Shown piece by piece: positions 42,067-53,374 of a stretch of DNA of 64,000 nucleotides; position 1 is the stretch's first letter, and the number at the start of each line of letters is the position of its first letter. The stretch lies in contig JAUIZM010000109.1 of assembly GCA_030848705.1 (NCBI GenBank), forward strand, positions 167,626-231,625. The letters run 5' to 3'. This DNA is from Heracleum sosnowskyi (taxonomy: Eukaryota; Streptophyta; Magnoliopsida; Apiales; Apiaceae). The position numbers were made by a program, and so were the translations under genes. Under the pieces are notes generated by a model. It was not told where the DNA came from. It was given only the letters and a program-made list of their open reading frames with translations, and did no database searches.

Positions 42067-43059
42067 CCAAAACAAATAAAGTTTTTTCTAAGTTACCCAA
42101 GACTCACAACCTTGGACTTGAGAAAGAACTCTATCAACTCTCAAATCCGGGCTCATGTCACTGACACCTATCCGGATTGGGGGCAACTACCAACCAAAAT
42201 TTCTTCTAAGTTACCCAAGGCTCACAACCTTGGACTTGAGAAAGAACTCTATCAACTCTCAAATCCGGGCACATGTCACTGACACCTATCCGGATTGGGG
42301 GCAACTACTAACCAAAATTTCTTCTAAGTTACCCAAGGCTCAAAATCTTGGACTTGAGAAAGAACTCTATCAACTCTCAAATCCGGGCTCATGTCAATAG
42401 ACAACAACCCGGATTGGGGGGCAATAACCAACCAAAATTTCTTCTACGTTACCCAAGGCTCACAACCTTGGACTTGAGAAAGAACTCTATCAACTCTCAA
42501 ATCCGGGCTCATGTCAATAGACAACAACCCGGATTGGGGGGCAATAACCAACCATAATTTCTTCTAAGTTACCCAAGGCTCAAAATCTTGGACTTGAGAA
42601 AGAACTCTATCAACTCTCAAATCTGGGCTCATGTCAATAGACAACAACCCGGATTGGGGGGCAATAACCAACCAAAATTTCTTCTAAGTTACCCAAGGCT
42701 CACAACCTTGGACTTGAGAAAGAACTCTATCAACTCTCAAATCCGGGCTCATGTCAATAGACAACAACCCGGATTGGGGGGCAATAACCAACAAAAATTT
42801 CTTCTAAGGTACCCAAGGCTCAAAATCTTGGACTTGAGAAAGAACTCTATCAACTCTCCAATCCGAGCTCATGTCAATAGACAACAACCCGGATTGGGGG
42901 GCGATAACCAACCAAAATTTCTTCTAAGTTACCCAAGACTCACAACCTTGGACTTGAGAAAGAATTCTATCAACTCTTAAATCCGGACTCCTGTCACTGA
43001 CACCTATCCGGAGTGGGGGGCAACAACCAAGCAAAAATTCTTCTAAGTTACTCAAGGTT
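42067..43059. repeat. 118-120-bp tandem array in element E, left part
   Basis: About eight copies with starts at CTTGGACTTGAGAAAGAACT (42111, 42229, 42347, 42467, 42587 and so on). The first units are 118 bp, then 120 bp with a CAATAGACAACAACCCGG variant, and two sub-variants (CACAACCTTGG and CAAAATCTTGG) alternate, a higher-order dimer. The array is cut by element F and continues at 52126. Confidence 0.93.
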
Positions 43060-44625
43060 TGAAGGAATATAAGGATGAGCGGAAGCATGAAATAACATTT
43101 TATTTCGTAAAATCCATATATCGCACATATAGAAAACTGTAAAATGATGTGGAATCAAAATCTTACCTTGAAAAATTGAAGCTTTGAATCGAGATGATCG
43201 TTAGCAGTAGCTTCTCAGAGTGTGAAGCCCTCTACCGGTATCCACCAAGAATAATTCTTCGATGAAGCTTTTTATAAAACTTGAAGCTTTATAAAAATGG
43301 AGGTTTTCCTTTTTCTTTTGAGAGAGAGAGAGAGATGAAGAAGAAGGAGAGGCAACTAGGTTTTTCACAAAAACAAAAGTGTATCTAACTCATCTCATCT
43401 CATCCTTTATATAGGGCTCAAGTAGGGTTAATATATTTAATATATCAATATATATTAATATATAAATCCCTCACTTTCTCTTATAAAATGTTTAAATAAT
43501 AATTAAAACTATTTTAATCATTATTATTATTCTCTCTCAAAATACCTTCATCAATAAATTAATCTTTTTATGGTGTGACCCTGTAGGTTCAATATTAAGC
43601 CGGTAGTAGAAATAAATAATAATAAACTTTTTATTTATTATTTATATGAATTCTAAAATTCATTAAATATAATTAACTGATTAATTATATTTATTCTACA
43701 TCGTGAGTGATGCTTCTCAACATATCGCGACTATCCGGATAATATGAATTCACTGCTTAGAATACCAAGAACCTGTCAGTGACTAGTTACAGTACAATCA
43801 ATTCCTTCTACCATACAATATCCCGATTAAATACAAGGCACGGAACTCGTGTCAAGCCTATCAGATTTAATCATATGATTTCTTATTCATAATGCAAAGT
43901 TCATATTAATGCAAATTAGAAACTCCTTTCTAATTTCATTCACTCTGGCCAGAGATTCCAGAACTCGCATACTAAGAATAACATAGGATATTCACTTCCT
44001 ATACTGGAAGGGGTAGATCCTCTATTGACGTTAACTATCTCCATACACAAATCCCTATGCCCAGAATAGACCTAATGGATGTCCTTGAGACTAAGGACTA
44101 AACCAAAGCACAGTTCATTATATACAAGATAACTTTAACGATCTCAAGTCTAAGGACACTTGTACAACTATCACTCAGTGAACAACTATCGACACGTGAG
44201 TAATCTCCATTAGTTGTCCAACTACTCGAGTCATGTTCAGTGAACTTATTCCCTAATAAGCACCTACATACTAGCTATAGTGTCACCACACAAATGCCTA
44301 TGAGAACAGACATCCTCCTGAAGGGAGCAAGCATAGTATGTACCAATCTTTGCGGATTCACTAACTTCCGATTAGTTATCCTATGATCAGGAACTGTTTA
44401 AGTCTAGAGTTATCATCTTCTAGATCTCACTATTACAATCTCATTATAATTCTAGAAGCTTTACTCTAAACTATGGAACATCTTATTTAAAAACACTTTA
44501 AATAGATAAAGCCCGTAATAAAAACAAAACAAGTCTTTTATTAATATAAACGAAATCAAATAAGAATACAAGAAAGTTCTTCCTAACTCATCATACATGA
44601 TTGGATTTAGGACAAAACACTTTCA
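43060..44625 (-). repeat. Left (3') LTR of element F
   Basis: TGAAGGAATATAAGG...CACTTTCA. GA-microsatellite at about 43320-43335. On the minus strand a TATA box CCTATATAAAGG at about 43404-43415. Confidence 0.95.
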
Positions 44626-44640
44626 ATCTCCCACTTGCAC
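44626..44640 (-). other. Polypurine tract of element F
   Basis: ATCTCCCACTTGCAC, that is GTGCAAGTGGGAGAT on the minus strand, next to the 3' LTR. It overlaps the last base of the polyprotein frame region. Confidence 0.75.
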
Positions 44641-47600
44641 TAAAGCCAATCACCCTGGTATCTAATACCCATCTTCTCTTTATGACGATCAAAGTGAATC
44701 TGAGACAATGACTTTGTGAGTGGGTCTGCTACGTTGTTATGTGTGTCAACTCTCTCAATCTTGACATCTCCTCTTTCAATGATTTCCCTAATCAAATGAA
44801 AGCGCCGCAAAACATGTTTGGAAATTTTATGAGACCTAGGTTCCTTGGCTTGTGCTATTGCTGCGTTGTTATCACAATACATCACAATAGGCTCCTCAAT
44901 GCTAGGAACAACTCCCAACTTAGAAACAAATTTCCTCATCCAAACGGCTTCTTTTGCAGCCTCACTTGCAGCTATATACTCTGCTTCCGCTGTGGAGTCA
45001 GCTGTTGTAGACTGTTTGGAACTCTTCCAACTAATCGCTCCACCATTCAGAGTAAACACGTACCCTGACATGGATGTGCTATCATCACTTTCTGATTGAA
45101 AACTAGAGTCAGTATAACCCTCTATTTTCAACTCAGATCCACCAAAAACAAGAAAAATATCCTTAGTCCTTCGCAAATACTTAAGGATGTTCTTCACTGC
45201 TTTCCAGTGGTCTTCACCTGGATTGGACTGATATCTGCTCGTCACACTAATTGAATGAGCAACATCAGGCCTAGTACATAACATCGCGTACATGATAGAT
45301 CCTATTGCCGAAGCATAAGGAATCTTACTCATACGCTCCCTTTCTTCAGGTGTCTTAGGAGACATCTTCTTGGAAAGGGATACTCCATGGCTCATTGGTA
45401 TGAGACCTCTCTTGGAGTTTTCCATGCTGAACCTTTTAAGCACTTTCTCGATGTATGTACCCTGGGTAAGACCTATCATTCTTCTAGATCTATCTCTATA
45501 GATCTTCATACCGAGAATGTAGGATGCTTCTCCCATGTCCTTCATAGTGAAGTTCTTTGATAGCCACACTTTGACTGATTGTAGCATCGGTATATCATTT
45601 CCTATAAGAAGTATGTCATCCACATACAATACAAGAAATGTTACCGCGCTCCCATTAACCTTCTTGTAGACACATGGTTCATCTATGTTTTTGATAAAAC
45701 CAAACTCTTTGATTGTCTCATCAAAACGAATGTTCCATCTACGAGAAGCTTGCTTTAACCCATATATGGTTCGTAGCAACTTACACACTAGGTGTTCATT
45801 CCCTTTGGAAACAAAACCCTCTGGCTGTGTCATATACACTTCCTCTTCAAGTTTCCCATTGAGGAAGGCCGTTTTCACGTCCATTTGCCAGATCTCATAG
45901 TCGTAGTAAGCAGCAATCGCAAGCAAAATCCGAATTGATTTTAACAGGGCTACAGGCGAAAAAGTTTCATCAAAGTCAATCCCTTGCCTTTGTCTGAATC
46001 CTTTTGCCACGAGCCTGGCCTTATAGGTCTCCACCTGGCCATCTGCTCCAATCTTTCTCTTGTATACCCATTTGCACCCAATAGGCTTCACATCTTTAGG
46101 TGCTTCAACCAAAGTCCAAACTTGGTTGGTATACATAGATTCCATTTCGGATTTCATGGCACTCTGCCATTTCTCTGAGTCAATACTACTCATAGCCTCA
46201 TTATAGGTCATAGGGTCGTCATCATCAATGATTGACAACTCATTGTCATTCTCAATGACAAGGCCATAATACCTCTCAGGTTGGCGAGACACTCTCTCTG
46301 ACCTACGAATGGGCTGTTCCACAGAAGGTTGTTCTTTCTGAATAGGTACTTCCTCTTGAACCGTAGTAGTTTGTGCTTCTTGAACTTCATCAAGTTCAAT
46401 TTTGCTCCCACTGTTTCCTTCAAGGATAAACTGTTTTTCCAAGAAGGTAGCATGTCTGGAGACAAACACCCTATGATCGGTGTAAAAGTAATACCCTAAA
46501 GTCTCTTTAGGATATCCCACAAACCTACATTTTACGGATCGAGATTCCAGCTTATCAGGGTCGACTTTCTTGACATAAGCTGGACATCCCCAAATCTTAA
46601 CGTGTTTAAGACTCGGTTTCCTTTCTTTCCATATCTCATATGGAGTTTGAGGAACAGATTTGGAAGGCACCTTATTCAGTAAATATGCTGAGGTTTCCAA
46701 TGCATAACCCCAAAGTGATACTGGAAGATCTGCATAGCTCATCATGGATCGAACCATGTCTAACAAAGTTCGATTTCTCCTTTCAGATACCCCATTCAAC
46801 TGTGGAGTATATGGAGGAGTCCACTGAGAGACTATACCATTTTCTTTGAGATAATCTAGAAACTCTCCACTCAAGTATTCACCACCTCGATCTGATCGAA
46901 GAGTTTTAATACTATGTTTGGTTTGTTTCTCCACTTCATTCTTATATTCTTTGAACTTTTCAAAGGCTTCAGACTTGTGTTTCATCAAATACACATATCC
47001 GAATCTAGATCGATCATCTATGAAAGTAATGAAGTACGAAAATCCACCCATGGCTTGCGTAGACATCGGTCCACATACATCTGTGTGTACCAATCCTAGC
47101 AAATCTGCAGCCCTCTCTCCATGTCCACTAAATGGAGATTTGGTCATTTTACCCAATAGACAAGACTCGCATGTAGGATATGATTCAAAATCAAAGGGGT
47201 CAAGTAACCCTTCCTTATGCAATGTCCGAAGTCTATTTTCACTAATATGACCAAGTCTGCAGTGCCACAAATAGGTGAGATTTTCATCATCCCTTTTCCT
47301 TTTATTAGTACGTTCAATTTGTAGTAAATTATGCTCTACGTCACATACATACAGACCATTATTTAAAATACCACTACCATAAAGAACATTATCTCTAAGA
47401 ATTGAACATTTATTATTCTGAATAACAAACGAAAATCCAGCCAAGTCTAACATGGGAATAGAAATAATATTCCTCACAATCGAGGGAACAAAATAACAAT
47501 TATTTAAAACAATAGTCTTGCCCGTAGGTATATGTAAATCAAATGATCCTACAGCTTCAGCAGCAGCTCTTGCTCCATTTCCCATCCGTAGAATCACTTC

Positions 47601-48563
47601 CTCTTCCTCAAGAGTCCTACTTCTCCTTAGTCCCTGCAACGAATTGCAAATGTGAGAACCACAGGCGGTATCTAATACCCAAGTAGAAATTTGATTTAAT
47701 GACATATTCACTTCAATCATGAACATACCTGAACCAGAAGCGGCAGTCTCACTACCATTCTTCTTTTTCAACTCTGCAAGGTAAGCCTTGCAGTTCCTCT
47801 TCCAGTGCCCCACCTTGTTACAGTGGAAGCAAACAGCTTTGCTCTTGGGGTCTTCAGCTTTTGGTGGAACCGGCTTTTTCTCACCTACTTTCTTCTTCTT
47901 GGGAGGGTTCTTCTTCCTTTTCTTAGGATTGGAACCTTCACCAATTAGAAGAACAGAACTCTTCTTAGAGGGAAAATTCGATTCCGCAGTCTTCAACATG
48001 TTGTGGAGTTCAGCCAGGCTGACGTCCAGCTTATTCATGTGAAAGTTCACAACAAACTGCGAAAACGAATCTGGGAGCGATTGCAAGACCAAGTCTTGGT
48101 TTAGCTCCCCATCCATGACAAAACCAAGTTGTCCAAGACGTTCAATCAAATTGATCATCTTAAGTACATGGTCATTCACAGATGTTCCCTCAGACATCCT
48201 ACAACGGAACAGCTCCTTCGATATCTCATATCGAGCTGTCCTCCCTGCCACATCATACAACTCTTGTAGATGTGTTAGGATAGTGTGAGCATCCATATGC
48301 TCATGCTGCTTCTGTAGCTCAACGTTCATGGAAGCTAGCATGATACATTGAGCAACATTTGCATCATCTATCCACTTACGATACACAACATGTTCATCAT
48401 CATGTGCATCATCAGCAGGTTCAGTAGGCTTAGGTGAGTTAAGCACATATTCCAGCTTCTCAACCCTGAGAACAATTTTCAGGTTTCGAAGCCAGTCAGC
48501 AAAATTGGGACCAGTCAATTTGTGAGCATCCAGTATGCTCCGGAGTGATAGTGCGGAAGACAT
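44640..48563 (-). CDS. gag-pol polyprotein of element F, 1307 aa, uninterrupted
   Basis: The start is taken at ATG 48563 (MSSALSLRSILDAHKLTGPN); upstream codons are open but begin with GTG. Gag with FADWLRNLKIVL and zinc knuckle CFHCNKVGHWKRNC. Protease WVLDTACGSHIC has Ala where the active-site Gly is usual (codon 47664-47666). Pre-integrase CESCLLGKMTKSPF. Integrase acidic residues in HTDVCGP, RSDRGGEY and NGVSERRNRT. RT with QMDVKTAFLNGKLEEEVYMT and YVDDILLIGND. RNase H with GYTDSSFQSE and AEAEYIAASEAAKEAVW. One continuous frame, as in most plant copia elements; it ends directly at the polypurine tract. Full set of functions for self-copying, if the protease is active. Confidence 0.95.
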   Translation of the reverse strand: MSSALSLRSILDAHKLTGPNFADWLRNLKIVLRVEKLEYVLNSPKPTEPADDAHDDEHVVYRKWIDDANVAQCIMLASMNVELQKQHEHMDAHTILTHLQELYDVAGRTARYEISKELFRCRMSEGTSVNDHVLKMINLIERLGQLGFVMDGELNQDLVLQSLPDSFSQFVVNFHMNKLDVSLAELHNMLKTAESNFPSKKSSVLLIGEGSNPKKRKKNPPKKKKVGEKKPVPPKAEDPKSKAVCFHCNKVGHWKRNCKAYLAELKKKNGSETAASGSGMFMIEVNMSLNQISTWVLDTACGSHICNSLQGLRRSRTLEEEEVILRMGNGARAAAEAVGSFDLHIPTGKTIVLNNCYFVPSIVRNIISIPMLDLAGFSFVIQNNKCSILRDNVLYGSGILNNGLYVCDVEHNLLQIERTNKRKRDDENLTYLWHCRLGHISENRLRTLHKEGLLDPFDFESYPTCESCLLGKMTKSPFSGHGERAADLLGLVHTDVCGPMSTQAMGGFSYFITFIDDRSRFGYVYLMKHKSEAFEKFKEYKNEVEKQTKHSIKTLRSDRGGEYLSGEFLDYLKENGIVSQWTPPYTPQLNGVSERRNRTLLDMVRSMMSYADLPVSLWGYALETSAYLLNKVPSKSVPQTPYEIWKERKPSLKHVKIWGCPAYVKKVDPDKLESRSVKCRFVGYPKETLGYYFYTDHRVFVSRHATFLEKQFILEGNSGSKIELDEVQEAQTTTVQEEVPIQKEQPSVEQPIRRSERVSRQPERYYGLVIENDNELSIIDDDDPMTYNEAMSSIDSEKWQSAMKSEMESMYTNQVWTLVEAPKDVKPIGCKWVYKRKIGADGQVETYKARLVAKGFRQRQGIDFDETFSPVALLKSIRILLAIAAYYDYEIWQMDVKTAFLNGKLEEEVYMTQPEGFVSKGNEHLVCKLLRTIYGLKQASRRWNIRFDETIKEFGFIKNIDEPCVYKKVNGSAVTFLVLYVDDILLIGNDIPMLQSVKVWLSKNFTMKDMGEASYILGMKIYRDRSRRMIGLTQGTYIEKVLKRFSMENSKRGLIPMSHGVSLSKKMSPKTPEERERMSKIPYASAIGSIMYAMLCTRPDVAHSISVTSRYQSNPGEDHWKAVKNILKYLRRTKDIFLVFGGSELKIEGYTDSSFQSESDDSTSMSGYVFTLNGGAISWKSSKQSTTADSTAEAEYIAASEAAKEAVWMRKFVSKLGVVPSIEEPIVMYCDNNAAIAQAKEPRSHKISKHVLRRFHLIREIIERGDVKIERVDTHNNVADPLTKSLSQIHFDRHKEKMGIRYQGDWL

Positions 48564-48759
48564 AATGTATATAGTAAATCTGTAAATGATAAACACATAA
48601 CAACACTTAGCAAATATTCAATTTCATTTTAAAACACTATATGAATCGGGTCTTTATTCATAAGTGGCTCCCACTAGTTTATCTAATTTATACAACCCCT
48701 AAGTGGAAAAATTAAGCATTCATAATGCTAGTGGGTTTAGGGATCCTACATTCCATCAC

Positions 48760-49075
48760 ACAACCTCGGCTGTGGCACGAAACGCCATGTGATGTTCAGT
48801 AGGCAGACAACTCTTGTCAATTACATCTCATGTTATTCCCTAATAAAACTTTAGCCTCTTGAATAATTGAGTCACGGCTGTAGCACGACAAACTCAATAT
48901 TCTAAGTCAAGTCTAACCCAACATTTCGTACAATTGAATCAGTCTCCAATAGCCCACGGCTGTGGCACGTAACGACCATTAGATTCTAATTCATTGTACA
49001 CATCTCTATGTAATAGACAAGTATTTCTTATCTCGAAATCAAAGCCCTCGGCTGTAGCACGAAACGACAATGATT
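48760..49075. repeat. Four spaced copies of a 16-20-bp motif in the F leader
   Basis: CGGCTGTGGCACGAAACG and variants at 48767, 48875, 48957 and 49049, spaced 82-108 bp. Flanking sequence between copies is much less similar. Confidence 0.85.
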
Positions 49076-49791
49076 CAAAAATAAGAACTACTCTCTACCA
49101 TGTTGGAAGGCTATGACCGACACAAGCCCGTTGTGTCATTGGCCAATTACTACTTGATATTATTTAATTTTAGAGGGATTATATTATTTTACAACCATAA
49201 TCATATTACTAGGAGATTCTCTTTTTCTTGAACAAAATACAATTATGATATTTAAATGAAAAATTCCCAGTGTGTTGGAGGGGTCACATCGGTCCCGCTT
49301 AAAACCCAACGGCCTAGACAGAAATTTTCATTTTCAACATCAAAAGAGTATTTCACTCTATGTTTCATAAACATAAGAATCTCATGGTTGTACTCATAAT
49401 ATTATTGTTAAGGCAAGAAACGATTCCTATTCTAGATTTTCTAGAGCACGCCTTATATTGATTTAAGTTCACCTAAATCTATCATCGCATGGTAAATCTA
49501 GGCATATATCTCATATATAAAAATAAATAAACAAGTAAGCATGCAAGTAATATCATGTCATACAATGATATAATGATGTATGGATTTATTATAGTATTTA
49601 AAAGCAATTAAAACAATTAATACATGCTTTAAAACACATCCGGGAATATAAACAGTTCCAAACTTTTATATAAAAAATATTTGACCACTCCATTAGATCC
49701 GTCTCGGAAAAACGAATCCAACGGTATATTGCACGCCCAAAACGGAGTTACCAAACTCTCAAAAAATCAAATTTAATGTGGACAGAGGGGC

Positions 49792-49898
49792 TGTAACGCA
49801 TGACGCTCATGCGTTACAACAATTAAAAGCTATTAATTGTGTAACGCATGACGCCCATGCGTTACAAGGTCTGTAACGCATTCCCGGAATGCGTTACA
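49792..49898. repeat. Cluster of perfect-arm inverted repeats in the F leader
   Basis: Three 27-bp inverted repeats start TGTAACGCAT and end ATGCGTTACA (49792-49818, 49840-49866, 49872-49898) with different 7-bp centres. The 21 bp between the first two form a fourth inverted repeat (CAATTAA..TTAATTG). All lie within 107 bp. Confidence 0.95.
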
Positions 49899-50548
49899 CC
49901 CTTCCCAGCGAGTGCGCGCCACGCGCGCGCGGCCAGCAGCAGTTTTTTTTTTTTTTTTTATTTAATTTATATTATTGTAACTCCTCTAGCTTTTATTACA
50001 CTAAAAAAACACAATTAATAAAAAAAACATTTTTTTATTTAATGCTAAGTAAGTTACAACATTTCTATGCTATAAAGCATTTAAAACACACACAAAAAAA
50101 ACTGCCTAGCCATTAATGCATTTATTGTTATTATTATTTCATTTTAATATTAATAAATTAATTAACAATTAATTAATAAATTAATAAAAAATCAAAATAA
50201 TATGATTTCTGAAATCAAACAAAAGCAAAAATAAGCAAGTATCTATGGGGTCCTTGTGCAAATTTTAATTCATATATTTCAACATGCATAATTATTTTAT
50301 GAATTTTAATTAAAACAATTTTAAAAAATTCATATCAAATAATCTACACATCACAAAATTATGAAACAAATACCTAGATGATCCACAACACTTGTAGAAC
50401 CCAGATCAATGATCAAAATCTCATGCAAATCATATTTCGAATTAATTCATAATTAAATCTAAATATACTTGCAAAAATCATAATAAATCCATACATGCAT
50501 CAAAAAATCTAAAATTTTCACATGATTCTCTATATGCAACAACCTTGC

Positions 50549-50558
50549 TCTGATACCA
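50549..50558 (-). other. Primer-binding site of element F
   Basis: The plus strand reads GCTCTGATACCA just before the LTR (about 50547-50558), TGGTATCAGAGC on the minus strand, the Met-tRNA primer site. Confidence 0.93.
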
Positions 50559-50559
50559 T

Positions 50560-52125
50560 TGAAGGAATATAAGGATGAGCGGAAGCATGAAATAACATTT
50601 TATTTCGTAAAATCCATATATCGCACATATAGAAAACTGTAAAATGATGTGGAATCAAAATCTTACCTTGAAAAATCGAAGCTTTGAATCGAGATGATCG
50701 TTAGCAGTAGCTTCTCAGAGTGTGAAGCCCTCTACCGGTATCCACCAAGAATAATTCTTCGATGAAGCTTTTTATAAAACTTGAAGCTTTATAAAAATGG
50801 AGGTTTTCCTTTTTCTTTTGAGAGAGAGAGAGAGATGAAGAAGAAGGAGAGGCAACTAGGTTTTTCACAAAAACAAAAGTGTATCTAACTCATCTCATCT
50901 CATCCTTTATATAGGGCTCAAGTAGGGTTAATATATTTAATATATCAATATATATTAATATATAAATCCCTCACTTTCTCTTATAAAATGTTTAAATAAT
51001 AATTAAAACTATTTTAATCATTATTATTATTCTCTCTCAAAATACCTTCATCAATAAATTAATCTTTTTATGGTGTGACCCTGTAGGTTCAATATTAAGC
51101 CGGTAGTAGAAATAAATAATAATAAACTTTTTATTTATTATTTATATGAATTCTAAAATTCATTAAATATAATTAACTGATTAATTATATTTATTCTACA
51201 TCGTGAGTGATGCTTCTCAACATATCGCGACTATCCGGATAATATGAATTCACTGCTTAGAATACCAAGAACCTGTCAGTGACTAGTTACAGTACAATCA
51301 ATTCCTTCTACCATACAATATCCCGATTAAATACAAGGCACGGAACTCGTGTCAAGCCTATCAGATTTAATCATATGATTTCTTATTCATAATGCAAAGT
51401 TCATATTAATGCAAATTAGAAACTCCTTTCTAATTTCATTCACTCTGGCCAGAGATTCCAGAACTCGCATACTAAGAATAACATAGGATATTCACTTCCT
51501 ATACTGGAAGGGGTAGATCCTCTATTGACGTTAACTATCTCCATACACAAATCCCTATGCCCAGAATAGACCTAATGGATGTCCTTGAGACTAAGGACTA
51601 AACCAAAGCACAGTTCATTATATACAAGATAACTTTAACGATCTCAAGTCTAAGGACACTTGTACAACTATCACTCAGTGAACAACTATCGACACGTGAG
51701 TAATCTCCATTAGTTGTCCAACTACTCGAGTCATGTTTAGTGAACTTATTCCCTAATAAGCACCTACATACTAGCTATAGTGTCACCACACAAATGCCTA
51801 TGAGAACAGACATCCTCCTGAAGGGAGCAAGCATAGTATGTACCAATCTTTGCGGATTCACTAACTTCCGATTAGTTATCCTATGATCAGGAACTGTTTA
51901 AGTCTAGAGTTATCATCTTCTAGATCTCACTATTACAATCTCATTATAATTCTAGAAGCTTTACTCTAAACTATGGAACATCTTATTTAAAAACACTTTA
52001 AATAGATAAAGCCCGTAATAAAAACAAAACAAGTCTTTTATTAATATAAACGAAATCAAATAAGAATACAAGAAAGTTCTTCCTAACTCATCATACATGA
52101 TTGGATTTAGGACAAAACACTTTCA
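50560..52125 (-). repeat. Right (5') LTR of element F
   Basis: 1566 bp, almost identical to 43060-44625. TATA box on the minus strand at about 50904-50915. Confidence 0.95.
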
Positions 52126-52490
52126 AGGTTCACAACCTTGGACTTGAGAAAGAACTCTATCAACTCTCAAATCCGGACTCATGTCTTGACATCAATCCAG
52201 ATTATGGGGCAACTACCAACCAAAATTTCTTCTAAGTTACCCAAAGTTTTACAATTTTGGACTTGAGAAAGAATCACGTCTTACTCTCGAATCCAAGCGC
52301 ATGTCATTGACAGCAATCCCGATTAGGGGGAAACTATCAACCAAAATTTCTTCTAAGTAACCCAAGGTTTTACAACTTTGGACTTGAGAAAGAATCTTGT
52401 CTTACTCTCGAATCCAGGCGCATGTCATCAACAACAACCCGGATTGGGGGGCAACTATCAACCAAAATTTCTTCTAAGTCATCGAAGTTC
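52126..52490. repeat. 118-120-bp array of element E, right part
   Basis: Three further, more diverged copies (GGACTTGAGAAAGAA at about 52139, 52259 and 52379) continue the array cut by element F. Divergence rises toward the array edge. Confidence 0.9.
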
Positions 52491-52531
52491 TTACGTGGAG
52501 AATTCTACTCCCCCATCCAGAAAATCTGAAT

Positions 52532-52549
52532 AAGGGAGTGGGGGGCAAA
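52532..52549 (+). other. Polypurine tract of element E
   Basis: AAGGGAGTGGGGGGCAAA immediately before the 3' LTR start TGATAGG. Confidence 0.8.
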
Positions 52550-53337
52550 TGATAGGCTATAAGAGCCCAAACTCCCGTTGACAGGCTACAAGAGCCCTGA
52601 CTCCCAAACATAGCTGATAGGCTATAAGAGCCCAGACTCCCAATGGCCGGCTGCAAGAGCCCTGACTCCCAAACCTAGGGCCTAAGCCCGGACTCAAGGC
52701 TCAACAAGGACCCCTGGCTACGGCATAGTCAACAGTACCAGAGCCCTGACTCCCAAACCTAGGGCTTAAGTCCAGACCCAAGGCTCGACAAGGACTCCTG
52801 GTTACGGCATAGTCAACAGTACCAGAGCCCGGACTCTCAAGCAACCCTGATGCACGTCGTCAGAAATCACACCTGGCCACGATATGGAATATCCAATGAT
52901 TGTCACCATTATGTCATATTCAGCCACACGCCGGCAGGAGCCTGGCACACGACACCACAATTCCTCACCTGGACACGTGCAATCCATCAACATCACCCAG
53001 GTGTCCTACCTACCTAGGATTCAACGCTCATGATTGCAGGTACAACCCCTGAACCCTAATTCTGGGCCTATAAATAACCCAAGAAGGAAAGGTTTAAGGG
53101 GACATTCTCTTTTGCACACCTAGCCTACATATACACACACTATACATACACCCTCCATATTTAGATTTCTCTATAGTCCTATCTTCCTTTCCAAAGCCGT
53201 TACTTATTCTCACGCCGGAGGCGCCGCCAGGGTCCAAACCCCCCTCCGGTGTTGTTTTGCAGAGTCCCAACCGCAGCGACACCGCTTCCAGGCGTGGGAT
53301 CGGCCGGGAAGGACTAGATCGGGATTTGGAGTTATCA
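52550..53337 (+). repeat. 3' LTR of element E
   Basis: 788 bp copy of 37761-38548 with about five substitutions. TATA box at about 53067-53080. Confidence 0.93.
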
Positions 53338-53374
53338 GTACCTATTTCCGAAAAATAAAAAAATTCACATGACA

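Larger units (their letters stand above)
48564..50548 (-). other. Structured leader of element F
   Basis: About 2 kb between primer site and gag. It holds four spaced copies of CGGCTGTGGCACGAAACG-like sequence (48767, 48875, 48957, 49049) and a hairpin cluster (49792-49898). The rest is AT-rich without an ORF. A long leader is compatible with packaging or translation-control signals, but this is inference. Confidence 0.7.
43060..52125 (-). mobile_element. Element F: very young full-length Ty1/copia
   Basis: Flanked by AGGTT duplications (43055-43059, 52126-52130). LTRs of 1566 bp each; I see only two differences (T/C near 43177/50677 and C/T near 44236/51736). Primer site, uninterrupted gag-pol and polypurine tract are present. 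The leader between primer site and gag is about 2 kb and unusually structured. It is the most likely recently mobile element here, with one doubtful protease residue. Confidence 0.95.
37761..53337 (+). mobile_element. Element E: gypsy-type LTR retrotransposon built of tandem arrays, no pol
   Basis: Flanked by GTACC duplications (37756-37760 and 53338-53342). LTRs 788 bp each with about five differences. Primer site TGGCGCTAGAAGGAGGGG after the 5' LTR and polypurine tract before the 3' LTR, so it points right. Removing element F leaves about 6.5 kb, of which about 2.9 kb are three tandem arrays. No gag-pol was recognised. Gypsy elements of the Tat/Ogre side are known for hypervariable tandem repeats before the 3' LTR; E fits this as a non-autonomous member. 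Confidence 0.9.

Noticed and set aside
42034..42980. Frames of up to 130 codons giving a repeated LRKNSINSQIRAHV peptide
   Set aside because: The 120-bp unit is divisible by three, so any stop-free frame repeats. No start context, no coding-type variation, and the array sits in a non-coding element.
40200..43059. CRISPR-like array
   Set aside because: Repeats are contiguous tandem units without unique spacers and the DNA is plant nuclear.
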